Below are positions 34,635-46,979 of a DNA stretch of 64,000 nt, in pieces (within the stretch, counting starts at the first letter, position 1; every line of letters begins with the position of its first letter). The stretch is taken from positions 81,460,384 through 81,524,383 of the forward strand of contig CM043944.1 in NCBI GenBank assembly GCA_014529385.2, read 5' to 3'. The stretch comes from Adiantum capillus-veneris. Taxonomy: Eukaryota > Streptophyta > Polypodiopsida > Polypodiales > Pteridaceae. Below the pieces are notes generated by a model, which had not been told where the DNA came from, searched no databases, and saw nothing but the letters and a program-made list of their open reading frames with translations. A program made the translations under genes and the position numbers.

Positions 34635-36259
34635 TCAATAGCCCCCAATATCAAATGGGATAATAAGAAATTGCCCCAATAGTGCAGCAATGTAATATCC
34701 ACATGAGCATACATTTCTTGTATCAATCAACATTAAACATTTTTGGCGTAGGTGTACTATTCCTGGATCAAATAGCATGCAATCAAGATGCATATCCACA
34801 AGTAACCATCCATATTGTACCTGCTTCTGAAGATCCTTAGAATCTCCTGGATCAAATTTCATTAAGAGGACATAGCATTGATGGGCCCCACAATATACTA
34901 GAGCATCACCTGAAGCATAGTGCAACACCCATATCCTATAAACTCCTGGCTACTTAAGCTCGTTACCAATAAGCCTTAAAGATCATTGACTCCCTTTTAT
35001 AGACAACCAAACCATCACTGACATAAACATTATTAAAAAAGGTAGCATCCAAATTTTACCATAATCAGCTCCAAGAAAATGAAGAAAACTGTACAAAATT
35101 TTCAGTACCCATGATGATGTAGCATCATCACCCCCTCTAGCTTCATAGCCATCATAAAGAACCTTGGAACAATCTAGACCTGTATCAGTAGAGGCATCTT
35201 TATTTGGGATTTTGGCTTAATCATGGAAATCAACTTTAGCCTGTAAATCTTCACCCATAGCATCCTCGAAAAAATCTCTCTTCAAAATATCAACATTCAT
35301 CAAAATTGTAGGAGTTATCTCCTCATCTAGCCCCTGTATAAGCATAGAAGTAGAATCTCCATGGATAATTGGCTCACAACTAATATGATCTAGACAATCT
35401 TCAAACTCATCAATGTCATCCTCTACTTCCTCATCTACATCCATGTTACTTAACAACCCATCATAACACTGCAAAGGATCATCTGGAACCCCTTGTGAAA
35501 GGGTACATGTATCACAAAGCTCTTCTATACTGTTATAATCATCTCCTCCAGATCTAGTCAAGAAATCATCAATTATGGAATCTTCTTCTGTAATAACATC
35601 ATCTATAAACATATTGTTAGGAGCAATCATAAGCTCATTGGCATTCTCAGGCTCATCCTGTGTTGGGTCCACAATCTCGGTACTACGTATATAATAGCTT
35701 TATTGATGCAATCATCTGCAGCAAACATGTTGTCTTGCTCAGCTATATTAGTATCCGGTAGAGGTTCATCTGCTTGATGAACTCCTTCAGAATATCCCAT
35801 GTCAAGGTCAACAACTTGTGAATCACTTGTTGTACTGTCTAGCTCTTCACTAGATCCATTATGAGAGGTAACTTCCATGCGAGCAATCTTTGAAAAAAAA
35901 TCATATATTTCTGTTTTGACATTAAATTCATTGTCTACCTTTGCTAGGTTGCTCAAAATATGGTCCTCTGAGATTGAATTTGCTACTTCCAAAGCTGTAT
36001 TTGCCTTGGCTTTACCTCTTGCAGAAATGTGTTCCCAAAATTCATCATAGTTGAGAAACTGCATCTGATCCCCTTCTCCTTTACAAAAGACAATTTGGAT
36101 TCGTTTGGTAATCTCCTTCATTGCCAATTCGATAATCCGCGAGCTTTCATGAACAAACCTATCTGCAAAATAGTCCCAATGTGTGGGATATTTTTCTGCC
36201 AGTTCTCGAACCTTATCTTTAAATTCGGAGGTTACAACTTCTTCAACAGTCGAAATCAT
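34635..36259 (-). pseudogene. Element C internal ORFs: unrecognised acidic protein
   Basis: Minus-strand frames 36259-35627 (210 codons) and 35672-35217 (151 codons) overlap and can be joined by one frame change near 35690, suggesting one original protein of about 345 residues. The first half is mixed-charge and probably helical. The second is very rich in Asp and Glu, with few basic residues. A further fragment, 34928-34635, has several Cys and hydrophobic stretches. No protease, RT, integrase or zinc knuckle is visible. It could be a captured host sequence or a highly derived gag. I do not recognise it. Confidence 0.5.
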
Positions 36260-36585
36260 CCGATCTTCTGGAATTACTCAGCTCTTCATCTCTGCTTTAT
36301 AGCATGCAAGGAGTCCATCTGGATCATGTCCTTGAAAACTAACCCACTGTTTATGTACGGCATCAAGTGCCATCTCCACTGCATCATCAACCTACTTTTG
36401 CATCTTCATAGCTTTTACTTCTTGCAAGCATCCCTGAATTAATCCAACATTTTTGGTAAATCGGCAAGTGCTAGAGTTTTATCAAATCCATTGGAATTGT
36501 AATCTTCAATAAACTGCATCAACTGTTCTGGCATCTCCATCTTTACTTTCCACCCCGGCTCGTTTCGCGTCGGATTCACCAAGGA

Positions 36586-36870
36586 TGTCGGGGGATTTGT
36601 GTTCAAAAGGTGAGCCGGGAAGCCGCGGGGCCTCTGACTGTGAGAGGTGTGAGGAAGAGAGTTGCAATAGACACAATTAATGTAGACAAAGCTTAAAACG
36701 AACAAGATTTTGAAGCTTGATTACCCAAAGCGGACAATTAACAATACCACTGCTTAAATTAAATGTTAATTGTGGAGTTTAAGCTCCTTACATCGGTTTA
36801 ATATGCCTTAATTGGCATGCCAAACTTGCCTTCATAATATTCCTCTCCTTCGTTCTTCCTCTATTGCTTT

Positions 36871-36967
<97 letters not shown>

Positions 36968-37584
36968 CAGGAAAATGATTAATTATGACTTATGGAAGAG
37001 ATTACGGCTTGGGGTATGGCTTCTTTGATTAGAGTGGCTATGGAAGGTTGGATTAGAGTGGGCTATGGAAGCTTGGGTTAGGATTAGAATGCTCAAAGCT
37101 TATGGCTTTCCCCCCTTGCTAATACAGCAGAGTATGAAAACTTAAATATCTCCTAATCAGTGCAGAATTAGCCTCTATACGTGAAACATAAAAATGCTCA
37201 AAATGTTGTTTCCTTTGTCCTAGCTTGAGCCGTTTTTACAAAAAGCCTGTTTTACAAAAAAATTAGAGACTAAGACTTTTTCGGCCTCCCTCATGTAGAG
37301 GTGTGAAGTCTCTCATACACTTTCCTTTTTACCACTGACCACATGTCTTCCTCTACCCAAGTTGCCTCGCATATCCTAAGAGGCTTTTCACATGTAAAAA
37401 CCTTTTCTTCAAGCTTGAAATCTCTACACTTAGGCCTTCATAACCATATAAAACATATATTTCTTGGATCTCCCTGCTTGTTCTTGAGCCTTGGTCACTG
37501 TTCAATAAATGTGTAAGCTTCAAATAAACTTTTTCTGCTTCCCTTTCTATCTTTTTTCTATCATGGAAGTGGAGCCACATGACA
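36586..37584 (-). repeat. Element C 5' LTR (999 bp)
   Basis: Longer than its partner mainly because of a (GATA)n(GA)n expansion at 36873-36963 and a short insertion near 37430. Confidence 0.85.
36873..36963. repeat. (GATA)n(GA)n compound microsatellite inside an LTR
   Basis: Several GATA units run into a long pure GA tract. The sister LTR has only GATTGAGAAAGAGAGCTGAGA at the same place. Confidence 0.95.
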
Positions 37585-37830
37585 ACGTTCGGGTGGACAA
37601 TCTGTAATTACTTTGAGCATTGAAAAAATCTAGAAATAAATATGTGCAAGAGGAAAATTCTCACTCTTGCATGGGGAGACATTGTACCTAGTGTCTGTGT
37701 TCATTTTCTCTTCTCTCCTCTCTCCTCTCTCGCCGTACTAGTGTAGCACTCCGCTCTAGGAGGTGCACCTATACGTGCTTTTGTGCTCTCTCTCGTTGAT
37801 TGTCTCTCTCCAATCAGCCTCATTGTGTAC

Positions 37831-39420
37831 ATTGGGGTCAATAAGTGGTTAGTCCTCTTGACACCCTCCTCACTAGCTCTTTCTCACCATCAATATATAA
37901 CTTGCAACAATACTTCACTCATGTGCTTAAGCAAGCTAGTTAAACATATTGGTGAAGTATCATATATACAAATTTTTTCCAATTCCCACTTGAACAAGAG
38001 AAAATTGAAATTTTCTCTCATAGATGCTGATTACTGGATTTTTGACAATTTTTGTTGTGGCTGTGCATTCACATGCTCTTGTACATACACTTCATGCCCA
38101 AAATCACCTACTCTCATAAATGCACTATCCTCCCTTGAGCATCACTACTTTTGACTGAAGATCTTTTCAGTGATATGCAGATCCAAAATGATGATAAGAG
38201 AACTTGTCAGACTTGTCTACTTACCCTACTCCTAAAGAAAGAAAATCAATCAAAAATAGATTCAAGGTGCTCAACAAACAACTCCCTAACTAAACACTCT
38301 AAATTTTTTTCCATTCTTGTATTTTTTGAGCTGAGTGCAAGCTTTACCACTCTATAAGTCAATGAAGTCTTGCACTAAGCTCTAAACCTATCTACAATAC
38401 TTATTCTAATTGGCTAACACTTTTGCCGTGAGAAACTCACCACAATTACACAAGAGAATCACCACAAAAACCCTAATCTGATTTTCTAACCTATCTTATC
38501 TACTATTCAACCTGAGGTAAATCTTTCAGATTTGACTATGTTCACACTAGTCTAGGTACTTGTTCCTCGGCTACAGCGCCAATGTTTGGGTGACCCATAA
38601 CACATCTTAGATGAGATGGAATGAAGACAAAAATGTCAATCTTGGGAGCAAGTGACACGACTAGCGAATGGAGGCATGCCAAGAGGTTGTCAATTTCTGT
38701 ATGAACACAGTACACTCCACTGTGATACTCAATGTGCGTTCTATCTACTGCAATCGCAAATTCAATCATCTAATCCTCTCACACCACCACATGCTAATTT
38801 ACAAGTAAATAAACTCTAATGGACTCCAAACTCAATAGGCAATGTTCTAAGACTATATGAAACAAAATTGTGTCGTCAGACTCACAATTAAACAAAAAAA
38901 AAGCAATTTTCTTTAACAAGATAAATGCGGGTCAAAATTTTGGATTTCAAACTTGCCTATTAGGTTCTCCTAAGTGCTAGACATCTCGTGCAATTGACGG
39001 AATCACAATACAACACTCGGATAGTGAGATATGTAACCTGAAAGGTTGTAGATGTTGTTGCACAATTTTCACAAAGCGCTTGCAATGTCGGTATCCACAC
39101 GTGGCACTTGATGAGAAAACACAATCGCATCCTTGAAATTATGATGCAACAATCGTGTAGTGCAATGTGAAGATATAAATTCACAGTAGAGAGAAGATAA
39201 CACATGATGTCCAGAAGAACCTTATCTCCTCATTTGATTCATAATAATGATAATGTCAAAGACTTTACAAAGTTGCCTTTTATACCCTCGTTCCGAGTTT
39301 TATGGTACAAAAGCTAGATCTTGCCACAATAATAACAAAAACTACACCTCAAGATTCAAAATTACATCATGGCAGGTTGAAAGTAGGTATTGGTGGTACA
39401 AAATGTGGTGTCCTTGACAC
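37831..39420. other. Stretch without recognised genes
   Basis: Short ORFs only, none resembling a known family. Confidence 0.5.
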
Positions 39421-39630
39421 AACAAACCTTTGGTAAATCTGTTGTTGAAAAAAAAAGTAGTACGTAATCAAGTTTCTTTTATTTTATATGTTTTATATGT
39501 ATACTCACAAAGTGGTGGTCTTTTACTTTATGGAAATAAGAAAACTACCAAGTGGGGTCATTGGAGAGGTGGGGTGGTCTTTTGGAGGGGGAGGGCGGGG
39601 AAGTGTAGGGAGCAAGAAAAAACCATACCT

Positions 39631-39812
39631 CTGTGTGTGTGTGTGTGTGCGGCTCTCGTGCCCACGGATTGCATGCTAATGGAAATCTACAACAAAAACA
39701 ACGTGCTCCTTGTCCTGGTGGCACTAGCCATGGTCTGAGCAACGAGAACCATAGCCATAGTAGTCTCTCTGTGTGCGTGCGTGCGTGCATGCGTGTGTGT
39801 GTGTGTGTGTGT
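39631..39812. repeat. (GT)n tracts, two
   Basis: (TG)n near 39632-39650 and a GTGC/GT alternating tract near 39770-39812. ORFs reading Cys-Val or His-Thr repeats here are artefacts. Confidence 0.9.
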
Positions 39813-40958
39813 GGACGTGAGCTGCACACAGTTCTGCACACGCCAATGGAGATACCGGTTTCAAAGAACTTCCCGTCTTTTGCTGCGTATGAGACAACGA
39901 TTGAACATTGAACACAAAATGGATACTACTCCAAGCATGAGCATTCCAGCTTCACCTCTCACAAACCTTGTTTACATGAGAGATTATTGACCTGCAAAGA
40001 AGCATCAACAAAGAAGCAAATAAAGGGTTCCCAACATCATTGGGAGAGCTTCAACATGCAAGTCAAGGAGGAATATTTGCTCAGTAGTGGCATGATGTTG
40101 GCGCAACCAAACACGAGGTCTTTTGGCTAGCGAGCAAAACAAGCTCTTCCAGGAACTACTCCAACATAATACATTAGCAAAGCTCCAGGTCGTCGATGTT
40201 GAATCTGGTCTTGTGTCTCGCATCCATAATACACTTACACAACTCAAGGTCCCTCGTTCTGCAAACGAACTTTTCATCAAGAAAACCTCTTTGAGCATGG
40301 TTTCAAATACTATAGGTGGATCAACAGTGAATCAATCTAAAATTGCAACACTATTAGGTGTTCATCGTATGAACATTGCAGCGGCAACTTCTCGGATACA
40401 CATGAAAGATGAGGATGAAGTGTTACCATTGTTTGCATGTCAAAGATGGCTTCATCGCATGACCCATGTAAATTCTATATAGTTTATTCCTTCTAGTGAT
40501 TGAAGACTAGGGTCTCTCCTAATAAGAAGAAAATTTGTATATTCAAAATTGAAGAGAAGAGTGTTGTGAAACATCAGGTTAATTTTCTAGATAACTCTCA
40601 GGTACATCATACCATATTTTGTTAATGCTGTCTCTTACTTGGGTTATGTATAGTGTGAATAGGTTTGAATTTGGTATTATGTAGCCATGTACATAGTTTC
40701 AAGGGGAGCAATTCTACCTCTTATGGGAATATGCTTTGAGGCCAAGGAAGGTAGTAATCATTCCGAGCTTTACATAGGTCTAGGTATTGTTTGTTACATA
40801 CCATACCCAATTGGTATTTAAAAAAGACCTTCAACTCACAATGCCAGAAGTTTCTCACCTGGGTACTTGTCAAAAGCTATGTAGAACCAAATGATGAAGA
40901 ACTTTGGTACTTCACCAAATGATTCTTCAAAACTTAGAGCTATATAATGTTATAGAAT

Positions 40959-41425
40959 TGATATTTTATTATCTATTGTAGCTGACAGGTGGCAAAAGAA
41001 TCAGCAGATAATGGATTATGCAGAAGGATATTACATTTTATGTATACTTGATTATTCAAGTGCTCTTTATGAGCTTTGGCCAATTATGTCCGGCCGGCCA
41101 GTTTGTACTCATTTTTGGGCATTCAAGAAATCTATAAATAAATACGTGCAAGAGGGAAATGCTCACTCTTGCACGGGGGGAGATTGCACCCAGTGTCTGC
41201 GTTATTCTTCTCACCTCTCCTCTCTTCTCTCTCGCCATGCCGACGTAGCACTCTATTTTAGGAGGTGCGTCTGCACGCGTGTTATTACTCTCTCTCGCAC
41301 TCTGTCTCTCTCTGTTCGTGTACATCGTTGATTATGTGCCAGGTAAGCATATTTGTGTGTTTCTTGGATTGCAATATATTGTATTTTAGTACTTTGCAGG
41401 GGCGCCATGCCTTCCGTTTGTAGCA
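40959..41425 (+). mobile_element. LTR family B, copy 3 (467 bp) with primer-binding site
   Basis: TG...CA repeat with a TATA box (CTATAAATAAATAC near 41132), the conserved 10-bp stem (CGTGCAAGAG at 41145, CTCTTGCACG at 41166) and a CT-rich U5. An exact TGGTATCAGAGC primer-binding site at 41427-41438 follows, so this was the 5' end of a full element. Only scraps of internal sequence follow. It interrupts the transposase-like pseudogene. Confidence 0.8.
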
Positions 41426-41426
41426 G

Positions 41427-41438
41427 TGGTATCAGAGC
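41427..41438 (+). other. Primer-binding site (tRNA-iMet type)
   Basis: Exact TGGTATCAGAGC two bases after the end of LTR family B copy 3. Confidence 0.85.
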
Positions 41439-41581
41439 AGGGGTTACGCACTTGGGAGTTGTGGCAATCATGGATATGAGGACTTCATCTATCAAAGCTA
41501 AGTGTTGCATCATTTATCTGCCTTATTTTCCTTATTATTTTCTAATTCTATGTCTTATATCTGTCATTAAAAGTTTATGTT

Positions 41582-41586
<5 letters not shown>

Positions 41587-41655
<69 letters not shown>
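41587..41655. repeat. (TA)n microsatellite
   Basis: About 69 bp of uninterrupted TA repeat within the remnant following the family-B LTR. From 41660 to 42690 I see only AT-rich sequence and short A/T-rich simple repeats. Confidence 0.95.
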
Positions 41656-41658
<3 letters not shown>

Positions 41659-44459
41659 ATTGCCAATTCATAGCTAATTAAATAGCATAATAGAGAGTAC
41701 AAACTACTTATAGAGAGCGAATGATATATATATGTTTGATTTATATATATTTGATTCCCAATTCTTAGCTAGATATAGTTAATTAAATAGCACAATCCCA
41801 AGAGGCCTATCGCCTGTGATTAGTCAGCGTTGTCGGTGTGAGAAACAACCCCAAAGAGACTTTTTAAAAGAAAAAACTTTAAATTTGAGAACTCTGATAG
41901 CTCTGTATATCGTCTTGCTAAAGCCCATTGTTTGGCAAACTCAATCACCTACAAGCCTAGCAATCGTGACGGAGCAGTAGACGCATTGAGTAGAAAATGC
42001 AGCGTAAGGCAAGACAGACGTTACCACAGCTGCTTCAGGTGATGACATCAACCATTGATGACGGCCGACTGTAGCAACAGAGCATATTTATGTTAACATA
42101 AATAAATAAATAAATAAATACCACGAGTGGCAGCGCACGATTGTAATGCAGGGTTGCTGTCTCGTAGAAGGAGAAGAAGAAAAAAAGATTTTAACGTCGT
42201 AGGAAACTATCCCAAGTTGCAGAGAAGATGCAACTTTCCTGGAGCTTTTACTGCATAGCCCGCCATGCGGATTTCAAACACTGCACACACTCTCAAACAC
42301 TGTGCTTTTCTTTTTGCATGGCGACTGTTGGAAAGGAGGGGGTGAGAGTGAGATGAGTTGAGTCGTGGGCAGTTCTCAGTGCGACTCGAATATTTATTTT
42401 ATTTTTTTAAAAGTCTACTTGCATGGAAACCAACCGCTAGCATGCGGGCCTCCCAATTTTGCAGCCGCCGTTGCATGGCCTGCAATCATCCTCTCTCTCC
42501 TACCTCTTTACAAGCGTAGTAGCTGCCATGCCACGCTCCTTCAACCACCACTCTCAGACTTTTAACTCTCTCTCTCTCTCTCTCTACACAAAATAATGTT
42601 AGGTGATTCTTTCCATGGACTTTTTGCAAAGCATCTGAAATATTTCATCAAGCACAACTTCATCTTTAGGTGGTAGGCACAACAATGTAAAGAAAGCATG
42701 CTTAGATTTCCTAACAACGTTGTTGTATTTGCAATTGACTTTGCAGAGAATTATTCATTCAAAGTACAAAATAAAATACAATCGATGCATTGGTGGTCAA
42801 CACAAGTAGCAATCCTTGTGCATATTACATATGTTAGAAATTTGGGAGGTGCCGTACATAAGACCCTGCATTTCTACATATTTGATGATAAGAAGCATGA
42901 TACCTTGTTTGTACATCATTGCTTTATGCTTCATGATAGGTGGCTGAAAGATCAAGGTCACCATTTGCGATTACATTGGGTGTGGTCAAATGGTGCAGTA
43001 TCACAATTCAAGGCACGAAGACCTTTTTACTTTGTTGCTAGGTACCATAAATTGACAGGCTTGCACATGAAGTGGAACTTCTCCGCATCGAGTCATGGAA
43101 AAGAGAAGCACAATGGAGCTGGTGGTGTCATCAAGAGAACACTAATGCATGAGGAGCTAAAACTAGACGGGGCACGATGAAGGGTGCGTCTGATGCTGTT
43201 GATTTTCTAAAACAAAAATCTGGAGACACAACTGGGTCACGCAGATCTAACACATACAGAGTGTTTTGGCTGGTTTCAAAGGATGAAGTGCAACAAGAAA
43301 TCCAGTGGGAATGTCAACAAATCCAAGGCTTGCGTGCAACCCATTGTGTAGATGGTTATTCACCTAAGGACCCATGCACTCTACATCTTTGTACACTCTC
43401 ATGATTTTGTGATGCATGTTTAAGTGGGCAATGGAGGAGATGCAAGAGCAAGAAATACATTGAAGAATGGTAATACATATCCATTGTATCGGTGCAAGAG
43501 GTGGACAATGAGGATAGTTAGAAAGAGGAGGGAGCCATGTAGGATGATAGCAATATGACAACTATAGCAATGAGATCGGACATCAACTTGCCAATGTACG
43601 AGGGCAATCCATAGACAAGTGTGAAATGTTGTTCATTGGGGACAACTTTGCAGTGAAGGCAGTGAGGACTTTTATCTTTTAAAATGCACCAAAGCCATGT
43701 ACCAAGCACACAAATCACAAAGGGATACGTGGTACAACAATATTGTTAGAGGTGGACTTGTGGTTGAAGGCTTATACTAAGTGGATGGGAAAGGTGATAC
43801 ATACAACCTTCTTGATCATACACCACTAGTCATGATCTATTCCCACCTTGTAAGAGCCATACAAATTCTGATGGAGCATATGTTTGGACTGCAAAACATG
43901 TTTATGTTAACCAATGAGGTCTATGAAAATGTAGACATAGTATGCCGTATGATGACGATGGAGAAGAGGATGAGTGCATTTGATCCATCCCCACCTCTGC
44001 CAAGCTTGAGTAATTTGTCCTTTCCCTCCATACCTCCACTATGTATGCACATCACATGCTACACTGTTAAGGTTAGTAATACAACATAATTTACAGGAAC
44101 TTGAAAAACAGTGAGTTACAATTGTCTTACAATGAGAAGACACTGCCAAATTTGGAGCTTATTAGTACTGATAATTGTAACTTCCCAAGCTCACAATGTT
44201 GTTTTTTCCCAAAACAAGGCTAACTCTGTTACAAAGTTTGTATAATCAACTGGTAAGTTTCTATGTGATACTGGTAATTATAATTTCCCAAGCCCACAAT
44301 GGTAAATTTTTCCAAAAAAAGCTCTTCTATAAAGTCCGTACAATCGAGCTTCCATGAGTTACAATCACCCTACAATGAGAAGACCAGTACCAAATTTGGT
44401 ACTTACCAGTACCAAATTCAAAGATCAAGACAAAATGACCACAAAAGCATACTGTAAGA

Positions 44460-46332
44460 TTAAAGACTAAATGGACAGTAGTGGATTTTTATTTTCAAAT
44501 AAAGAGGAATACACAACAGACTGCACCAAGAAAAATTTCTTCTTTTGTTACACAAATCATGGGTTGATAGGGGGGTCAAAGCGTAAGCGTATCCCTCTTG
44601 CTGAATGAAATAATCAGCAACAAGGAGAGGGATAACGTCATCTTCTACATCAAAGACGGGGTGTTGATGGCTATATGCTGGTGGATAGGGAGAAAAAATA
44701 CAACCCTCTAGCCAGGGCTTGAACAAGTCTGTGAAATACAAGGGATAGTAGGGATCAAGGTAAGAAGGCTCATATGACCGAATGGCTAGACAATTCTCAT
44801 AGTCATTTCTAAGAGACTTATATCTACAATCATCTACAAGTATGGTAGTGTTGGCATTATACGACGAGTGTTTTGCCCACATTGATCTCAGCAGCTTTAG
44901 GAAGACATGATTATCACCAACATCCCCTGGCACACATGGGACATCAAGGATGTTGGATAGCCACATCTCACAATCTTCTTGGCTGAACACGTTTGAGTAC
45001 GCAAAAGTAGAATCAATGACAGTACACACTGGTAATCAGCATGAGGCAAGAAGAGGGTGATACGTATACCTTTGACCATTTGTTTACTACAACAGTATGG
45101 CAGGCATGTTCCTAGAAAATGCATTAGATTTTCTCTTTTATAACAGGACCATATCATAATATCTGCTAGCCTGGACAACTTTACAAGCACATCCTCTGCA
45201 TCCATCTTGACCACACACCATAACTATGGACCCAGCCGATATACAAATGGTCTCACCTACGCTGGGAGGTGCAAAAATTGCATCTTCGATGGTGGTTGGG
45301 TGTAGATCTTTAAGAGCACACCATTCACATCAAATACAATCAGCTACCTGCCTATAGATATAACATCTTTTGGCAACTCTATACCAGTTGATTTTTCCTT
45401 TAGCCACCACGGATCAATTTCTATAGTGCCAACAATATTTTGAGTGAATTAGCACACAATGAAGATCCTACAACAACTCACTTACAGGGTCAATTCAAAG
45501 ATTGAAGGGTCAAAGAATACCACAAGAGAGCACAATATAAGAAGGAAAATGTAACCTATGCTTAAAACATAAGGTAATAGATGGAAACAAAAATATAATC
45601 TCAGTGCATTACATGAAGGCATAGACTGTCAATTACAAGGATATGCATAAGCTAAAATTTGCAAGCATGAGACTTGTCGGCACGTCCACGGACTTGCTTT
45701 GTTCCTACTATAGACAACAAGTCCAACAAGGTGAAATAATCTGGGGATGTCGGCATCACGTCGGCTACCTTCTCCGGATCATTAGCTACCACGTCCACAT
45801 CAATCAGATCAGTCACCTTGTCCTGAACTTTTCCCTTGTTTACATATTTCTCAGTAGTCCCACCTTTAGCACCATCTTCGCTACTGTCCACTTTCTTAAC
45901 ACCATCTTTCTCAACAGTCCCACCTTTAGCACTATCCTCACTACTATCTACTTTCTTAACACCATCAACTCCTCCCTCGCCATTCTCTTCAATAGCATCC
46001 TGCCCTGCCACGGCATCATCTGTAGCAGTTCGGAGCACCTCATCAAATGCACCATGTTCATCAAACTTGGTTTGCTCGTCTTGTGGCTTGTCGACGTTCA
46101 TTGCACAGGACTCAATAGTATTCATTCTAACACTATCATGGCCTTCAACAACCTCCCTCTTCTCCATAGCAGTATCCACCCCTTGGCTTTCACATGTTAT
46201 GTACACATCCTGCCCCTCCACTTTATCCTTCCTCCTACGAGATTCCAAGTTTGTGGAGGATGTCTTGAACCCGTTCCATACTGGCAAAGTCCTCCACATC
46301 CCTAACAAAATTTTTTGCTGGTTCAGGCCCAC
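44460..46332 (-). pseudogene. FCP1/CTD-phosphatase-like (HAD superfamily, NIF domain) gene or remnant
   Basis: Minus-strand pieces in order: a Lys/Glu/Asp-rich region at 46332-45652 with an internal 20-residue tandem repeat built on K-K-V-D-S-S-E-D; a HAD motif I-like L-I-V-F-D-V-N-G-V-L-L near 45340; L-A-D-I-M-I-W-S near 45150, the second conserved FCP1 block; and 45029-44460 with I-L-V-D-D near 44845 and a downstream S-Y-E-P. FCP1-like proteins dephosphorylate RNA polymerase II tail or other phosphoproteins. Plausible GT-AG introns separate the pieces. Motif I has Asn where the catalytic D-x-D has its second Asp, and the splice into the middle piece needs a doubtful junction. It may be a diverged pseudophosphatase, a captured fragment or a pseudogene. 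Confidence 0.5.
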
Positions 46333-46979
46333 CGTTCTTCACACCCACCGTGTCTGTTCCTTGCACATCTTGGCTTGCAAGTGTCACATCTTCCTCATCT
46401 GCACAATCACAAATGACTCAGTCAATCAACATCATAATCCAAAATTAGAAAGCCTCAAAGTATTGAAAACAATGCCAACTTACCCTTTACAACAACCATT
46501 CCACACCACTAGTGAGCAAAAGTGCTTTGAAAACGAGAGGGTGGTATTGATGCCTGCACTCTAACATGAAGCTTCCCACAACATATGCCACCTCTAGATA
46601 CTCCTTGCATGCAGTCCACATGCCAAACACATGGATTGTTTTGTCAATATCTACAAAAGGTGGCCTAGGGAAGAGGGTGAACCTCTTTCCTTACTTCACT
46701 TCCTGGAGCACCCCATTCACCAATTGGAAATGGACCTGTTTCTCCTTGCAGGAGGCCTCATGCTTGTCATGCTATGTCTGTTACACAACAAGAAAAATAA
46801 TCAATCTCACAGAACATGCCGTGCGCTAGACATTGCATACAAAATATTAATCATTGCACCAACAATACCCATGAAGATTTGGACTTTCTACCTAGATTCA
46901 GAACCACTAAGACTACCAAGCAAAGTATCAAGGCAGTAACTAGGCACTAGTACAATAAGTAGCTAGAGACAATACAAAA

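Larger units (their letters stand above)
33167..37584 (-). mobile_element. LTR retrotransposon C (minus strand), nested, non-autonomous
   Basis: Direct repeats 33167-34052 and 36586-37584 begin TGTCGG(A/G)GGATTTGTG and end CACGACA or CATGACA. On the minus strand a polypurine tract (AAAGGGGGTGGA, 34064-34053) abuts the 33167-34052 copy. Orientation is therefore minus, with 36586-37584 as the 5' LTR. A 4-bp ACGT flank on both sides inside a family-B LTR supports insertion. The internal region carries an acidic ORF and no recognisable gag-pol, so it depended on another element for movement. Confidence 0.85.
33043..37830 (+). mobile_element. LTR family B, copy 2, split by a nested element
   Basis: The left half (33043-33166) and right half (37585-about 37830) together align with family-B LTR copy 1. 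The 4.4-kb nested element C sits between them with ACGT on both sides. No primer-binding site follows, so it appears to be a solo LTR. Its stem region reads TGTGCAAGAG / CTCTTGCATG, with C-to-T changes at two former CpG positions. Confidence 0.75.
40123..44000 (+). pseudogene. Decayed transposase-like gene split by an LTR insertion
   Basis: The first part, 40123-40482, is a 119-codon frame with a helix-turn-helix-like segment (S-K-I-A-T-L-L-G-V-H-R-M-N). Just after it T-R-V-S-P-N-K-K-K can be read near 40509. The family-B LTR (40959-41425) and other sequence follow. The core resumes at 42698-43180: F-A-I-D-F-A-E-N-Y, K-H-D-T-L-F-V, W-S-N-G-A-V-S-Q-F-K, and H-G-K near H-N-G-A-G-G-V-I-K-R. A C-terminal Cys-containing part continues in shifting frames to about 44000. 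The pattern recalls an RNase-H-like transposase family also seen in animals. The Asn residues in S-N-G and H-N-G sit where I would expect Asp, consistent with loss of activity. The family name is uncertain. Confidence 0.55.

Noticed and set aside
36029-36442. 137-codon + strand ORF
   Set aside because: Antisense of the acidic ORF region of element C.
45643-46564. Overlapping + strand ORFs of 220 and 242 codons
   Set aside because: Antisense to the Lys/Glu-rich minus-strand exon; their Ser/Thr/Pro-rich composition mirrors the codons on the other strand.
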